Source: Afifella marina DSM 2698 (GTDB taxonomy: Bacteria; Pseudomonadota; Alphaproteobacteria; Rhizobiales; Afifellaceae). From it: a stretch of DNA of 64,000 nt. A program made the position numbers and the translations under genes. Below the pieces are notes generated by a model. That model ran no database searches and was not told where the DNA came from. It saw nothing but the letters and a program-made list of their open reading frames with translations. Positions 8,428 to 17,850 of this stretch are shown here, piece after piece (positions within the stretch are counted from its first letter, which is position 1; the number at the start of each line of letters is the position of its first letter). The stretch covers positions 62,001 through 126,000 of the forward strand of contig NZ_FMVW01000003.1 in the NCBI RefSeq assembly GCF_900102695.1. The letters run 5' to 3'.

Positions 8428-9384
8428 ATGTCCTCAAACTTCTTCGACCGCCCTTTTCGCGAGGCAAGCGCCGCAAACGGTTTTGCCGGCAACATCGTCG
8501 ACCGCCAGAGCGAGCATCGTGCCGAAGATGCGGTCGAGGCGGCGCTCCGTGCGCCGGACGCGCAGATTTACCTCTTTTGCGACGACCGCGCACTTGTGGC
8601 CGTTGGCGCAACTCCCCGAGCCGGGCTTTCACTGAAGGATGCCGAGGCGCTCGGCCTTGAGCGGCCAAGCCTCGTTCTTCTTGGTTTTGCCGGCCGTTCG
8701 CCCCGTCTCGCCGGGCTGGCACCTGCGCGTGAGGAATGGCCGGAGCCGCTGCGGGCGATCGATCTGCGCTCGCTCGCCGTCCAGGGGCTTCTGTCGGCGG
8801 AAGATCTCGGTGCGCTCGCGCAGGCGCGGTCACTGCTTGCCTGGCATCAAAACCATCGCTTCTGCGCCAGATGCGGGAGCGAGACGGAAATGCGGGCAGG
8901 CGGCGTGAAGCGACACTGTCCATCCTGTGAGAGGGAGCATTTTCCGCGCACCGATCCCGTCGTCATCATGCTCGTCATCGACCCGGCACAGGGCAACGAG
9001 GCTTGCCTTCTCGGCCGGCAGCATCGCTTTCAGCCCGGCATGTATTCCGCGCTTGCGGGATTTCTGGAACCCGGGGAGACGATCGAAGCGGCGGTTCGCC
9101 GGGAAATCGCCGAGGAGGCGGGGATCCGGACGGGGCGTGTGCGCTACCATTCCAGCCAGCCCTGGCCTTTCGTCTCCTCGCTGATGATCGGGTGCCATGC
9201 GGAGGCCGCGTCCAACGACATCACCCGCGACGAGAGCGAGCTTGAGGATTGCCGCTGGTTCGCCCGCGACGAGGTGCGCCGCATGCTGGCCGGCACGCAT
9301 CCGGACGGTTTGACGGCACCGCCCGAAATGGCGATCGCGCACCGCCTCATTGCTGATTGGGCTGATTGGGCGGAGGCGAAGTAA
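8428..9384 (+). CDS. nudC: NADH/NAD(+) pyrophosphatase (Nudix), NudC
   Basis: Hydrolyses NAD(H) to NMN(H) and AMP and removes NAD caps from RNA. The 318-residue product has the full NudC plan: an N-terminal domain, a zinc ribbon with Cys146, Cys149, Cys164 and Cys167, the Nudix box GFLEPGETIEAAVRREIAEE with the conserved EE, and the NudC-specific SQPWPF motif downstream. The ATG at 8428 is used; an upstream in-frame start at 8353 would lie inside the HIT gene. It converges with pheA, 40 bases away. Confidence 0.95.
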   Translation: MSSNFFDRPFREASAANGFAGNIVDRQSEHRAEDAVEAALRAPDAQIYLFCDDRALVAVGATPRAGLSLKDAEALGLERPSLVLLGFAGRSPRLAGLAPAREEWPEPLRAIDLRSLAVQGLLSAEDLGALAQARSLLAWHQNHRFCARCGSETEMRAGGVKRHCPSCEREHFPRTDPVVIMLVIDPAQGNEACLLGRQHRFQPGMYSALAGFLEPGETIEAAVRREIAEEAGIRTGRVRYHSSQPWPFVSSLMIGCHAEAASNDITRDESELEDCRWFARDEVRRMLAGTHPDGLTAPPEMAIAHRLIADWADWAEAK

Positions 9385-9424
9385 AGAGCGCCGAGCGCCC
9401 TCGCCTTCCCTCCTCCCGGTCGCC

Positions 9425-10321
9425 TTAAGCCCCGCGCGAAGGCCGGAGCGCGCGGTTGGCTTCCGGCTCGGCCTGATGGGCACGAAACGGATCTGCCGGA
9501 TAGACGCCGACCACCCGGAACTCGGCGGAGAAGAATTGCAGCTCTTCGAGAGCGAGCGCCACCATCGGATCGTCCGGATGGCCTTCGACATCGGCATAGA
9601 ACTGCGTGGCGAAGAAGGTGCCGCCGAGCTGATAGCTCTCCAGCTTCGTCATGTTCACGCCGTTGGTCGCAAAGCCGCCCAGCGCCTTGTAGAGCGCGGC
9701 CGGAACGTTGCGGACTCGGAAAATGAAGGTGGTGACGGCCGGCCCCGCCTCGATCACCGGCTGCTGCGGCTCGCGCGACAGGATGATGAAGCGTGTGGTG
9801 TTGTGCGCCTCGTCCTCGATATCCTCGGCCAGAATGTCGAGGCCGTAGACTTCGGCCGCAAGCCGTGTCGCGATCGCCGCGCGGCTCTTGTCACCGAGGT
9901 CCGCCACCTGATGGGCTGAGCCCGCGGTGTCGGCGGCCACTTCCGCCTTCAGCCCATTGGCGCGCAGGAATTTGCGGCACTGGCCGAGCGCCATGACATG
10001 ACTTTGCACCGTCTTCACGTCCTCAAGACGCGTCCCCTTGAGGCCGAGAAGCTGGTGGCGGATCGGCAGGAAATATTCGCCGATGATGGAGAGCGTCGAG
10101 GACGGCAGAAGATGATGAATGTCGGCGACGCGGCCAGCGACGGAATTCTCGATCGGGATCATGCCGAGATCGGCTTCCCCCGTCTCGATCGCCTGAAAGC
10201 AATCCTCAAACGTTGCGAGCGGCACCGCTTCGGCCGCCGGAAACACGTCCTGGCAGGCAATGTGGGAGTTGGCGCCGGGCTCTCCCTGAAAGACGACCCG
10301 TCTCGCCTCGGCCATGTTCAT
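9425..10321 (-). CDS. pheA: Prephenate dehydratase
   Basis: Converts prephenate to phenylpyruvate in phenylalanine synthesis. The 298-residue monofunctional enzyme has an N-terminal dehydratase domain ([23 protein letters not shown]) and a C-terminal ACT domain from about residue 195 ([20 protein letters not shown], then KLESYQLGG), which normally gives feedback inhibition by phenylalanine. The ATG at 10321 overlaps the kdsB stop as ATGA, which supports this start over the ATG two codons later. There is no fused chorismate mutase domain, as is typical of alphaproteobacteria. Confidence 0.95.
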   Translation of the reverse strand: MNMAEARRVVFQGEPGANSHIACQDVFPAAEAVPLATFEDCFQAIETGEADLGMIPIENSVAGRVADIHHLLPSSTLSIIGEYFLPIRHQLLGLKGTRLEDVKTVQSHVMALGQCRKFLRANGLKAEVAADTAGSAHQVADLGDKSRAAIATRLAAEVYGLDILAEDIEDEAHNTTRFIILSREPQQPVIEAGPAVTTFIFRVRNVPAALYKALGGFATNGVNMTKLESYQLGGTFFATQFYADVEGHPDDPMVALALEELQFFSAEFRVVGVYPADPFRAHQAEPEANRALRPSRGA

Positions 10322-11055
10322 TCCGCTTCTCCTGCAAGGATGGTGCGTGCGCGCTCCAGATCCGCCATCGTGTCGACGCCGAGCGGGACGGTCTCGACGA
10401 TCATGGCATCGATGCGCATGCCGTTTTCGAGCGCCCGCAGCTGCTCCAATTTTTCGCGGCGTTCCAAAATGCCCGGCGGCAATGCGACGAAACGTTGCAG
10501 AGCGGCGCGCCGATAGACATAAAGTCCGATGTGATGAAACAGCGGTCCTTCCCCATACGGCGCCGTCGCGCGGGTGAAATAAAGCGCACGCAGCCGATCT
10601 GCCGCGACCGGCGTGCCGACGACTTTGACGACATTGGGGTTCGTCCGCTCACCGTCCTCCGACATCTCGGCCGTGAGTGTCGAAATCGCCACGTCCTCGT
10701 CCTCGATAGGTCTGAGAGCCGCGACGAGTGTGGCCGGATCGAGGGTCGGAAGATCGCCCTGCATATTGACGACGACATCGTGTCGGCCTTCCGGGTCGAA
10801 CGTCTCGAGCGCTTCGGCGATGCGGTCGGAGCCCGAGGGGTGGTCACCGCGCGTCATGATGGCGACCGCACCGGCCGCTTCGGCCGCCTCGGCGATGCGC
10901 TTCTCGTCGGTCGCCACGACGACGGGGCCGAGCCCGGCCTCGCGCCCACGATCCACGACATGGGCGATCATCGGACGGCCGGCGATATCGGCGAGTGGTT
11001 TTTCCGGCAGCCGCGTGGCGGCAAGCCGTGCCGGGATAACGATGAGAGGATTCAT
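10318..11055 (-). CDS. kdsB: 3-deoxy-manno-octulosonate cytidylyltransferase
   Basis: Activates Kdo as CMP-Kdo for the inner core of lipopolysaccharide, so the organism makes a Kdo-containing outer membrane. The 245-residue product carries the nucleotidyltransferase motif [15 protein letters not shown] at the N-terminus and the [10 protein letters not shown] motif. The start is set at ATG 11055 because the next upstream ATG adds residues not found in the family. It is translationally coupled to pheA (ATGA overlap). Confidence 0.96.
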   Translation of the reverse strand: MNPLIVIPARLAATRLPEKPLADIAGRPMIAHVVDRGREAGLGPVVVATDEKRIAEAAEAAGAVAIMTRGDHPSGSDRIAEALETFDPEGRHDVVVNMQGDLPTLDPATLVAALRPIEDEDVAISTLTAEMSEDGERTNPNVVKVVGTPVAADRLRALYFTRATAPYGEGPLFHHIGLYVYRRAALQRFVALPPGILERREKLEQLRALENGMRIDAMIVETVPLGVDTMADLERARTILAGEAE

Positions 11056-11214
11056 CGAAAATTCATCGAGATACACTGGAAAGGAACTTCGGCGGCGGGC
11101 TTATACGCCCGCGATGGAACCGTCAAACCGAGAGCTTCGACGCTCTCAACCTTGCCTCCCGGGTGTGGTGCGCCCTATTTGCAGCCCGGCCAATAAAGCG
11201 GAGTAGAGATTTCA

Positions 11215-12735
11215 ATGCATTCGCCCGCCTGGAACACCTACGCAATGGCGATCCTGGGGACGCTGCTGGTCGCCTTCGGCCTGTCTGTTCTCGGAGATAT
11301 GCTGTTTGAATCGCCAGAACTGGACGAGCCCGGCTACGTCATCGCGACAGCCGAAGAGAGCAGCGGCGGCGACACGGCTGCCGAGCCCGCAGGCCCGGAA
11401 CCTCTGCCGGTTCGCCTTGCCAATGCCGACACGGATGCCGGACAGCGCACCGCCAAGCAATGCGTGGCCTGCCACAATTTCCAGAAGGGCGAAGGCAACA
11501 AGATCGGTCCGCTTCTCTGGGACGTCGTCGGACGTCCCGTCGCGTCGGAGGAAGGCTTCAGCTACACCGACGCCATGAAGGAATTCGCCAAGACCGAAGG
11601 CGAATGGACGTTTGAACATCTCGACAATTACCTGACCAATCCGAAGGACGTGGTGCCCGGAACGGCGATGAATTTCGCCGGCATCAAGGACGATCAGGAC
11701 CGCGCCAACGTCGTCGCCTATCTGCACACGCTCTCCGACGATCCTCTGCCTTTGCCCGAGCCGGAAGCCGCGCCGGCCGAACGCGGCGACGAAGCCGCCG
11801 CATCTGAAGGCGAAGCTGGAGGAGCGCAGACCGAGGCGACGCCGGAAGAGACGCCGGAGCCCGCAGCCGCCACAGGTGGCGGGACGGCCGCTCCGGAAGG
11901 CGAAGTCATGGAAGAGACGGCCCAATCGGCAACCGAACAGGGCGCCTCGGACGTGCCGGGCGGCGATGCCGGCCAAGAGCAGGCTCAAGGTGAGCAGGCC
12001 CAGGGTGAGCAATCAGGCCAGCAGGCAGCACCGCAGCCGGAGAACGCGCAACAGGCTCCCGACCAGGCACAGCCGGCAAGCCCCGCAACGCCCGGGCCTT
12101 CGACGGCTCAGGGCCTCGCTTCGGGAACCACCGACGCCCAGCAGCCGCCGACGGGCAACCAACCGGCCGCCGCAACGGCGGAAGGCGCGCAGACGGCCAA
12201 GGGCGGCGGCGAACAGGCCGCCGAGACCTCGCGCCATCAGGAAAGCCGCGATCTCGATGAGAACGCCGCTCAGCAGCAGGGGCAGGCGCAGCAACAGGCT
12301 CAGAACCAGCAGCCGGCCGAGGGTCAGCAGCAGGCGCAGGCGCCTGCCGGGAATCAGGAGCCGCCGAGCCCCACGGTCGCCATGATCGCCGATGCCTCGC
12401 CGGAGGCTGGCGAGAAGGTCGCCGCGCAGTGCCGCGCCTGCCATACCTTCGACAAGGGCGGCGCCAACCGGATCGGCCCGAACCTCTGGGAGATCGTCAA
12501 CCGCCAGGCCGCGGCGCATGAAGGCTTCAAGTACACCGATGCGATGAAGAAGCATGCGCAGGAGATCGGGACCTGGACCTACAACCACCTCGACACCTAC
12601 CTCGCCGATCCGCGCGGCGTGGTGCCGGGAACGAAGATGATCTTCGCCGGCGTCAAGAAGGACGAGGACCGCGCAGCGCTGCTCGCCTATCTGCGCACGC
12701 TCTCGGACAATCCAGCACCGTTGCCCGGGCAATGA
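11215..12735 (+). CDS. Membrane-anchored di-domain cytochrome c with low-complexity linker
   Basis: A 506-residue protein: an uncleaved N-terminal membrane anchor (about residues 10-30), a class I cytochrome c domain with haem site QCVACH (Cys83, Cys86, His87) and axial Met152 in VPGTAMNFAG, a linker of about 200 residues rich in Gln, Ala, Glu, Pro and Gly, then a second cytochrome c domain with QCRACH (Cys406, Cys409, His410) and Met475 in VPGTKMIFAG. The two domains are closely similar, indicating duplication. Single-domain versions resemble the membrane-bound c-552 (CycM) type that carries electrons to terminal oxidases. Here the haem domains probably sit in the periplasm, the second on a long flexible tether. 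Neighbours give no further clue. Confidence 0.9.
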   Translation: MHSPAWNTYAMAILGTLLVAFGLSVLGDMLFESPELDEPGYVIATAEESSGGDTAAEPAGPEPLPVRLANADTDAGQRTAKQCVACHNFQKGEGNKIGPLLWDVVGRPVASEEGFSYTDAMKEFAKTEGEWTFEHLDNYLTNPKDVVPGTAMNFAGIKDDQDRANVVAYLHTLSDDPLPLPEPEAAPAERGDEAAASEGEAGGAQTEATPEETPEPAAATGGGTAAPEGEVMEETAQSATEQGASDVPGGDAGQEQAQGEQAQGEQSGQQAAPQPENAQQAPDQAQPASPATPGPSTAQGLASGTTDAQQPPTGNQPAAATAEGAQTAKGGGEQAAETSRHQESRDLDENAAQQQGQAQQQAQNQQPAEGQQQAQAPAGNQEPPSPTVAMIADASPEAGEKVAAQCRACHTFDKGGANRIGPNLWEIVNRQAAAHEGFKYTDAMKKHAQEIGTWTYNHLDTYLADPRGVVPGTKMIFAGVKKDEDRAALLAYLRTLSDNPAPLPGQ

Positions 12736-12766
12736 GCCCTTGCAGCCGGACAAAATGACCCTGTTG

Positions 12767-12796
12767 ACGCCGCGGCTTTGCCGCGGCGTTCTTTTG
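12767..12796 (+). terminator. Intrinsic terminator after the cytochrome gene
   Basis: Perfect 10-base stem ACGCCGCGGC / GCCGCGGCGT with a TTT loop, followed by TCTTTT. It begins 32 bases after the cytochrome stop codon and separates that gene from the peptide-transporter operon. Confidence 0.85.
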
Positions 12797-12797
12797 T

Positions 12798-12828
12798 CTG
12801 ACGAAACAACGGGTTAAATTTTCGTCAG
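12798..12828. promoter_or_regulatory. Inverted repeat in front of the yej-type operon
   Basis: Perfect 9-base arms CTGACGAAA / TTTCGTCAG separated by 13 bases (CAACGGGTTAAAT), 77 bases before the first binding-protein start. It follows the preceding terminator directly, so it lies in the promoter region of the importer operon. The spacing fits binding of a dimeric regulator on one helix face; it could also form an RNA stem. The regulator is unknown. Confidence 0.45.
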
Positions 12829-12905
12829 GTCGCGTCTCGGCGGGTGAAACGCGATCCGTCGGCGTTTATCATGATGTTTCGACACAGCGAGATCCGGTCT
12901 CTTTC

Positions 12906-14801
12906 ATGACAGCACGCTTCCTCCAGCTTTCTCTCGTCTGCCTGCTCGCGCTCAGCGGCTTTGTGAGCGCCCAGGCGCAGGATGCGGGCCAGCCGCGCGA
13001 CGAGAAGACTTGGCGCCATGCGACGTCGCTGATCCATGAGCCGAAATACGGGCCGGATTTCCCCCATTACGATTACGTCAATGTCGATGCGCCGAAGGGC
13101 GGCACGCTCAACCAGGTCGCGATCGGCACCTTCGACAGCCTCAATCCCTTCATCATTCGCGGCACCGTTGCGGCGGGTCTCGGCTCCATCGTCAATGCGC
13201 GCGGCGGCATCGGCTACGACAGCCTGATGGAGCCGTCCGAAGAAGAACCGAGCACCAGCTACGCGCTCATCGCCGAGGCGATGAGCTATCCGGAAGATTA
13301 TTCCTCGGCGACCTTCCGGCTCAATCCGAAGGCGCGCTGGCATGACGGCGAGCCGATCACGGCGGAGGACGTGGTCTGGTCCTTCAATACGCTCAAAGAG
13401 ATCAACCCGCAGTACAATCAGTACTACCACAACGTCGTCAAAGCCGAGATCACCGGCGAGCGCGAGGTCACGTTCACCTTCGACCAGAAGGGCAATCGCG
13501 AACTCCCCAACATCATGGGCGATCTTGTCATCGTGCCGAAGCATTGGTGGACGGGCACCGACAAGAACGGCAACAAGCGCGATATCACGCAGCCGACCTT
13601 GGAGCCGCCGCTCTCCTCCGGCCCCTACCGGATCAAATCCTTCATCCCCGGGCGCAGCGTGGTCTGGGAGCGCGTGCCGGATTACTGGGGCAAGGATCAT
13701 CCCCTGCGGGTCGGCCGCTACAATTTCGACGAGATCCGCTACGAGTATTTCCGCGACGCCAATGCGGTCTGGGAAGCGTTCACCAAAGGCGGCATCTACG
13801 ACTTCCGAGCGGAAAACCGCGCCCAGCGCTGGGCTCAGAGCTATGATTTTCCTGCCGTAGAGCGCGGCGACGTCAAGAAGGAAGAATTTCAGACGACATC
13901 GGGCGAGCCCATGCAGGCTTATGTGCTCAACACCCGCCGCGACAAGTTTGCCGACCGGCGCGTGCGCCACGCCCTGACGCTCGCCTTCGATTTCGAGAGC
14001 CTCAACAAGAACCTGTTCTTCGGGCTCTATAGCCGAACCGACAGCTATTTTGAGGGAACTGAGCTCGAAGAAACCGGGCTGCCGGAAGGCCAGGAACTCG
14101 AATATCTCGAAAAGGTGCGCGACAAGGTTCCGCCCGAGGTCTTCTCCGAAGAGTTCAAGCTTCCCGTCTTCGACAGCCGCGAGGCGATGCGCGACCATCT
14201 GCGCGAGGCGGTCAAGCTCCTGCGTGAGGCCGGCTGGGAGCAGCGCGACGGCGGTCTCTTCAACAAGGAGACGGGCGAGCGCTTCACCATCCAGTTTCTC
14301 GGCAACGACCCGAACGACGAGAAGATCTTCTCACCTTATGCCAACACGCTGCGCCGGCTCGGCATCGATACGTCTATCCGCATCGTCGATGCGGCCCAAT
14401 ATCAGGCGCTGACCGACGATTTCGATTACGACGTCATCGCCGGGGTCTTCGGACAATCGCAGTCGCCGGGCAACGAACAGCGCGAATATTGGGGCTCTTA
14501 TGCCGCAGATCAGCGCGGCAGCCGCAACGCGGCCGGGATCAAAAACGAGGCAGTCGACGAGCTCATCAACGACATCGTCTACGCGTCGGATCGCAAGAGC
14601 CTGGTCGCGGCGACACGCGCCCTCGACCGCGTGCTCCTGTGGAACTACTACATGGTGCCACAGTGGAACCTGCCGAAAATCTGGCTCGCATATTGGAACA
14701 AGTTCGGCATCCCGGACAAGCAGCCCTCGTATGCGGGCGTCGACGTCTACTCCTGGTGGATCGACCCTGAAAAAGAAAAGAAATTGAGGATGGCAGAGTG
14801 A
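12906..14801 (+). CDS. Extracellular peptide-binding protein, YejA-like (Sec-exported)
   Basis: A 631-residue solute-binding protein of family 5 (SBP_bac_5), the periplasmic receptor of a peptide ABC importer. A Sec signal peptide covers about residues 1-24 (hydrophobic LVCLLALSGFVS, cleavage after AQA). The mature N-terminus has the YejA hallmark KYGPDFPHYDYVNVDAPKGG. YejABEF takes up oligopeptides, including microcin C in E. coli, and affects antimicrobial-peptide sensitivity in other proteobacteria. It overlaps the second binding-protein gene by 4 bases (GTGA) and heads the operon, with an inverted repeat 77 bases upstream. Confidence 0.93.
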   Translation: MTARFLQLSLVCLLALSGFVSAQAQDAGQPRDEKTWRHATSLIHEPKYGPDFPHYDYVNVDAPKGGTLNQVAIGTFDSLNPFIIRGTVAAGLGSIVNARGGIGYDSLMEPSEEEPSTSYALIAEAMSYPEDYSSATFRLNPKARWHDGEPITAEDVVWSFNTLKEINPQYNQYYHNVVKAEITGEREVTFTFDQKGNRELPNIMGDLVIVPKHWWTGTDKNGNKRDITQPTLEPPLSSGPYRIKSFIPGRSVVWERVPDYWGKDHPLRVGRYNFDEIRYEYFRDANAVWEAFTKGGIYDFRAENRAQRWAQSYDFPAVERGDVKKEEFQTTSGEPMQAYVLNTRRDKFADRRVRHALTLAFDFESLNKNLFFGLYSRTDSYFEGTELEETGLPEGQELEYLEKVRDKVPPEVFSEEFKLPVFDSREAMRDHLREAVKLLREAGWEQRDGGLFNKETGERFTIQFLGNDPNDEKIFSPYANTLRRLGIDTSIRIVDAAQYQALTDDFDYDVIAGVFGQSQSPGNEQREYWGSYAADQRGSRNAAGIKNEAVDELINDIVYASDRKSLVAATRALDRVLLWNYYMVPQWNLPKIWLAYWNKFGIPDKQPSYAGVDVYSWWIDPEKEKKLRMAE

Positions 14802-16684
14802 TTTCATTCACCCGCCGCGGCGCTCTTTTCGGCGCTGCATCGCTTGCGATTGTGCCGAAGCTGATCGGCGCGTCAGGGTTCGCCGAAGCGGCCCATGCCG
14901 CGACGCCCGCAGGCCCCCGCCACGGAATGTCGCTCTTCGGCGATCTCAAATACGGCGCCGATTTTGCGCATCTGGACTACGTCAATCCGGAGGCGCCGCG
15001 CGGCGGCCGGCTCGTCATGGTGCCGAGCCAGGCCTACTACAATCAGAGCTTTCTCACCTTCAACACGCTCTCCTCTTTCGTCATCCGCGGCGACGCCCCG
15101 CCGCTCATGGAGCTCACCTTCGACAGCCTGATGAAGTGGGCCTCCGACGAGCCGGACGCCTGTTACGGTCTGGTGGCGGAAAGCGTCGAGGTCTCCGAAG
15201 ACGGTCTCACGCTGCATTTTCGTCTTCGCCCGGAAGCCCGTTTCAACGATGGTACGCCGCTCGTCGCCGACGACGTCGTCTATTCGATGAATATCCTGAA
15301 GGAGAAGGGCCATCCGGACCTGCTTCTGCCGTTGAAGGAAATGGTTTCTGTCGAGGCGGACGGCGAGCACGATGTCATCGTCAAACTGTCGGGTAAGCAT
15401 TCTCCGGAACTGAAGCTCGTCGTCGCGCAGCTGCCGATATTCTCGCGCGCCTGGTATCAAGGCCGCGCATTCGATGCGTCGACGCTCGACGCGCCTCTCG
15501 GTTCCGGCCCCTATGAGGTGGGCGAGCTGCAGCAGGGGCGCTTCATCGAGTATCGGCGGGTGGAGGATTACTGGGCCAAGGATCTTCCCATCAATCGCGG
15601 CTTTCACAATTTCGACGTGATCCGGCTCGAATTCTTCCGCGACCGTCAGGCGGGATTCGAGGCCTTCAAGAAGGGCGCCGTGACCTTCCGTGAGGAATTC
15701 TCCTCAAAGAGTTGGGCGACCGAGTACGACTTTCCGGCTGTCGTGAGCGGCAAGGTGGCGACGGAATTGATGCCCGACGAAAGGCTTCCGGACTTCCAGG
15801 CGTGGTATTTCAACACCCGCCGCGGGAAATTCGCCGATCCGGCGACGCGCCAGGCGATCGGTCTCGCCTTCGATTTCGAATGGCTCAACACCAATCTCTT
15901 CTACGATTCCTATCGCCGCACGGCGTCCTGGTTTGAAAAATCCGTCTATGCCGCGGAAGGCGAGCCTTCGGATGCGGAACTTGCGCTCCTTGAACCTTTC
16001 CGGGACGAGTTGCCGGAGGAGGTCTTCGGGCCCGCGGTGGTACCGCCGACCTCGGATGGCTCAGGCGTCGACCGAGACAATCTCCGCAGGGCGGACGAGC
16101 TTCTTCGGCAGGCCGGCTGGAGCCGCAACGGCGGTCAGCTCATTAACAATCAGGGCGACGTCCTCTCGGTCGAATTCCTCATTCAGAACGACCCGGTGTC
16201 TGAACGCGTCCTTGGGAAATTCGTCGATTCGCTCCGCCGCCTCGGCGTCGACGCATCGATCCGCCCTGTCGATTCGGCGCAATACCAGGCACGCGCCTCG
16301 GAGTTCAATTTCGACGTTCTCGGGCTGCGGTTGCGCTCCACGCCCACGCCCCTGGAATCGCTGCGCGCATCCTATGGCAGCGCCTCTGCGGATCTGCCGG
16401 GCTCGCGCAATTATGCGGGCATTCACCTCAAAGCGGTCGACGCCCTTATCGATCAGGCGCTCGTGGCCAACGACCGCGACACCCACCGCAACATTTTGCG
16501 GGCACTCGACCGGATCTTGCGCGCCCATTATTTCGTCGTGCCGCAATGGTACCAGGATGCACATCGCGTGGCGCGCTGGGACATGTTCTCTCGCCCCGAG
16601 ACAAAGCCGGACTACAATTTTCCTTTCGAGACCACCTGGTGGTACGACGACGAGAAGGCCAAGCGAATCGGCGTGGCCGGCTGA
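14798..16684 (+). CDS. Second YejA-like peptide-binding protein (Tat-type signal)
   Basis: A 628-residue family 5 solute-binding protein starting at GTG inside the stop of the first one (GTGA). The N-terminus has a twin-arginine motif (FTRRGALFG) and a hydrophobic stretch ending AEAAHA, so export by Tat is likely, unlike its Sec-type neighbour. The mature region aligns along its length with the first protein (KYGADFAHLDYVNPEAPRGG, NTRRGKFADPATRQAIGLAF), showing an old duplication with clear divergence. Two receptors probably widen the range of peptides delivered to one permease pair. Confidence 0.92.
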   Translation: MISFTRRGALFGAASLAIVPKLIGASGFAEAAHAATPAGPRHGMSLFGDLKYGADFAHLDYVNPEAPRGGRLVMVPSQAYYNQSFLTFNTLSSFVIRGDAPPLMELTFDSLMKWASDEPDACYGLVAESVEVSEDGLTLHFRLRPEARFNDGTPLVADDVVYSMNILKEKGHPDLLLPLKEMVSVEADGEHDVIVKLSGKHSPELKLVVAQLPIFSRAWYQGRAFDASTLDAPLGSGPYEVGELQQGRFIEYRRVEDYWAKDLPINRGFHNFDVIRLEFFRDRQAGFEAFKKGAVTFREEFSSKSWATEYDFPAVVSGKVATELMPDERLPDFQAWYFNTRRGKFADPATRQAIGLAFDFEWLNTNLFYDSYRRTASWFEKSVYAAEGEPSDAELALLEPFRDELPEEVFGPAVVPPTSDGSGVDRDNLRRADELLRQAGWSRNGGQLINNQGDVLSVEFLIQNDPVSERVLGKFVDSLRRLGVDASIRPVDSAQYQARASEFNFDVLGLRLRSTPTPLESLRASYGSASADLPGSRNYAGIHLKAVDALIDQALVANDRDTHRNILRALDRILRAHYFVVPQWYQDAHRVARWDMFSRPETKPDYNFPFETTWWYDDEKAKRIGVAG

Positions 16685-16713
16685 GCTGAGACCGACGAGC
16701 CGACGGAGACGGA

Positions 16714-17847
16714 TTGGCAGCCTATATCCTGAGACGCCTCTTGTTGATGATCCCGACCATCCTCGGGATCATGGCGATCAGCTTCGTCGTCGTGCAGTTT
16801 GCCCCGGGCGGGCCCGTGGAGCGCGTGATCGCGCAGATCCAGGGCACCGACGTCTCGGCGACGGCGCGTATCGGCGGCTCGAGCGGCGGCGATTTCTCCG
16901 CCGCCGGCAACACCAATCAAAGCGGCTCGGATGCCGCCATCACCTCGAAATATCGAGGCGCCCAGGGGCTCGACCCGGAGTTCATCCGCCAGCTTGAAAA
17001 GCAATTCGGCTTCGACAAGCCGCCGCTCACCCGCTTCGGCCTGATGCTGTGGAACTATGCCCGCTTCGATTTCGGCGAGAGCTATTTCCGCGACATCTCC
17101 GTCATCGACCTCATCAAAGAAAAGCTGCCCGTCTCGATCTCGCTCGGGCTTTGGATGACGCTTCTCTCCTACGCCATCTCCATCCCGCTCGGGATCCGCA
17201 AGGCGGTCAGCGACGGCTCGGTATTCGATGTGTGGACCTCAGCCGTCGTCATCATCGCCTATGCGGTGCCAGGCTTCCTCTTCGCCATCTTCCTGATCGT
17301 GTTCTTCGCCGGCGGCTCCTTCTTCGACTGGTTTCCGCTGCGTGGCCTCTGGTCTGAGCAATATGCGCGCATGGGCTTTTGGGAATGGATCACCGACCCG
17401 GAGGCGCTCGTCGATTATTTCTGGCATCTGGCGTTGCCGCTCATTTCGATGGCGCTTGCGGCCTTCGCCACGACGACCCTTCTCACGAAGAATTCGTTCC
17501 TCGACGAGATCCGCAAGCAATATGTCGTGACGGCGCGGGCGAAAGGCCTGACGGAACGCCAGGTGCTCTACGGCCATGTCTTCCGCAATGCCATGCTGAT
17601 CGTGATTTCGGGCTTTCCGGCGGCCTTCGTCTCGGCCTTCTTCGCCGGCTCGCTCCTGATCGAAACGATCTTCTCGCTCGACGGGCTCGGGCTCCTCTCA
17701 TTCGAGAGCGTCATCAACCGCGACTATCCAGTCGTTTTCGCGACGCTCTACATCTTCTCGCTGATGGGCCTCATCGTGCAGCTCGTCTCCGACCTCACCT
17801 ACACCTGGATCGATCCTCGGATCGATTTTGAGAGCCGGGAGGTCTGA
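16714..17847 (+). CDS. yejB: Peptide ABC transporter permease, YejB-like
   Basis: A 377-residue inner-membrane permease with six predicted membrane segments and the binding-protein-dependent transport signature (EAA loop) around TARAKGLTERQVLYGHVFRN. The N-terminus AYILRRLLLMIPTILGIMAI is typical of DppB/YejB proteins, and the soluble insert between helices one and two (about residues 40-90) is typical of YejB. The start is TTG at 16714, preceded by GGAGAC; no ATG or GTG fits better. It is 3 bases from yejE. Confidence 0.93.
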   Translation: MAAYILRRLLLMIPTILGIMAISFVVVQFAPGGPVERVIAQIQGTDVSATARIGGSSGGDFSAAGNTNQSGSDAAITSKYRGAQGLDPEFIRQLEKQFGFDKPPLTRFGLMLWNYARFDFGESYFRDISVIDLIKEKLPVSISLGLWMTLLSYAISIPLGIRKAVSDGSVFDVWTSAVVIIAYAVPGFLFAIFLIVFFAGGSFFDWFPLRGLWSEQYARMGFWEWITDPEALVDYFWHLALPLISMALAAFATTTLLTKNSFLDEIRKQYVVTARAKGLTERQVLYGHVFRNAMLIVISGFPAAFVSAFFAGSLLIETIFSLDGLGLLSFESVINRDYPVVFATLYIFSLMGLIVQLVSDLTYTWIDPRIDFESREV

Positions 17848-17850
17848 GCG

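Noticed and set aside
11761-12375. Repetitive CAG/GAG-rich DNA that could be taken for a tandem repeat or CRISPR-like region
   Set aside because: It is in frame with both cytochrome domains, has no regular unit length or spacers, and simply encodes the Gln/Ala/Glu linker.
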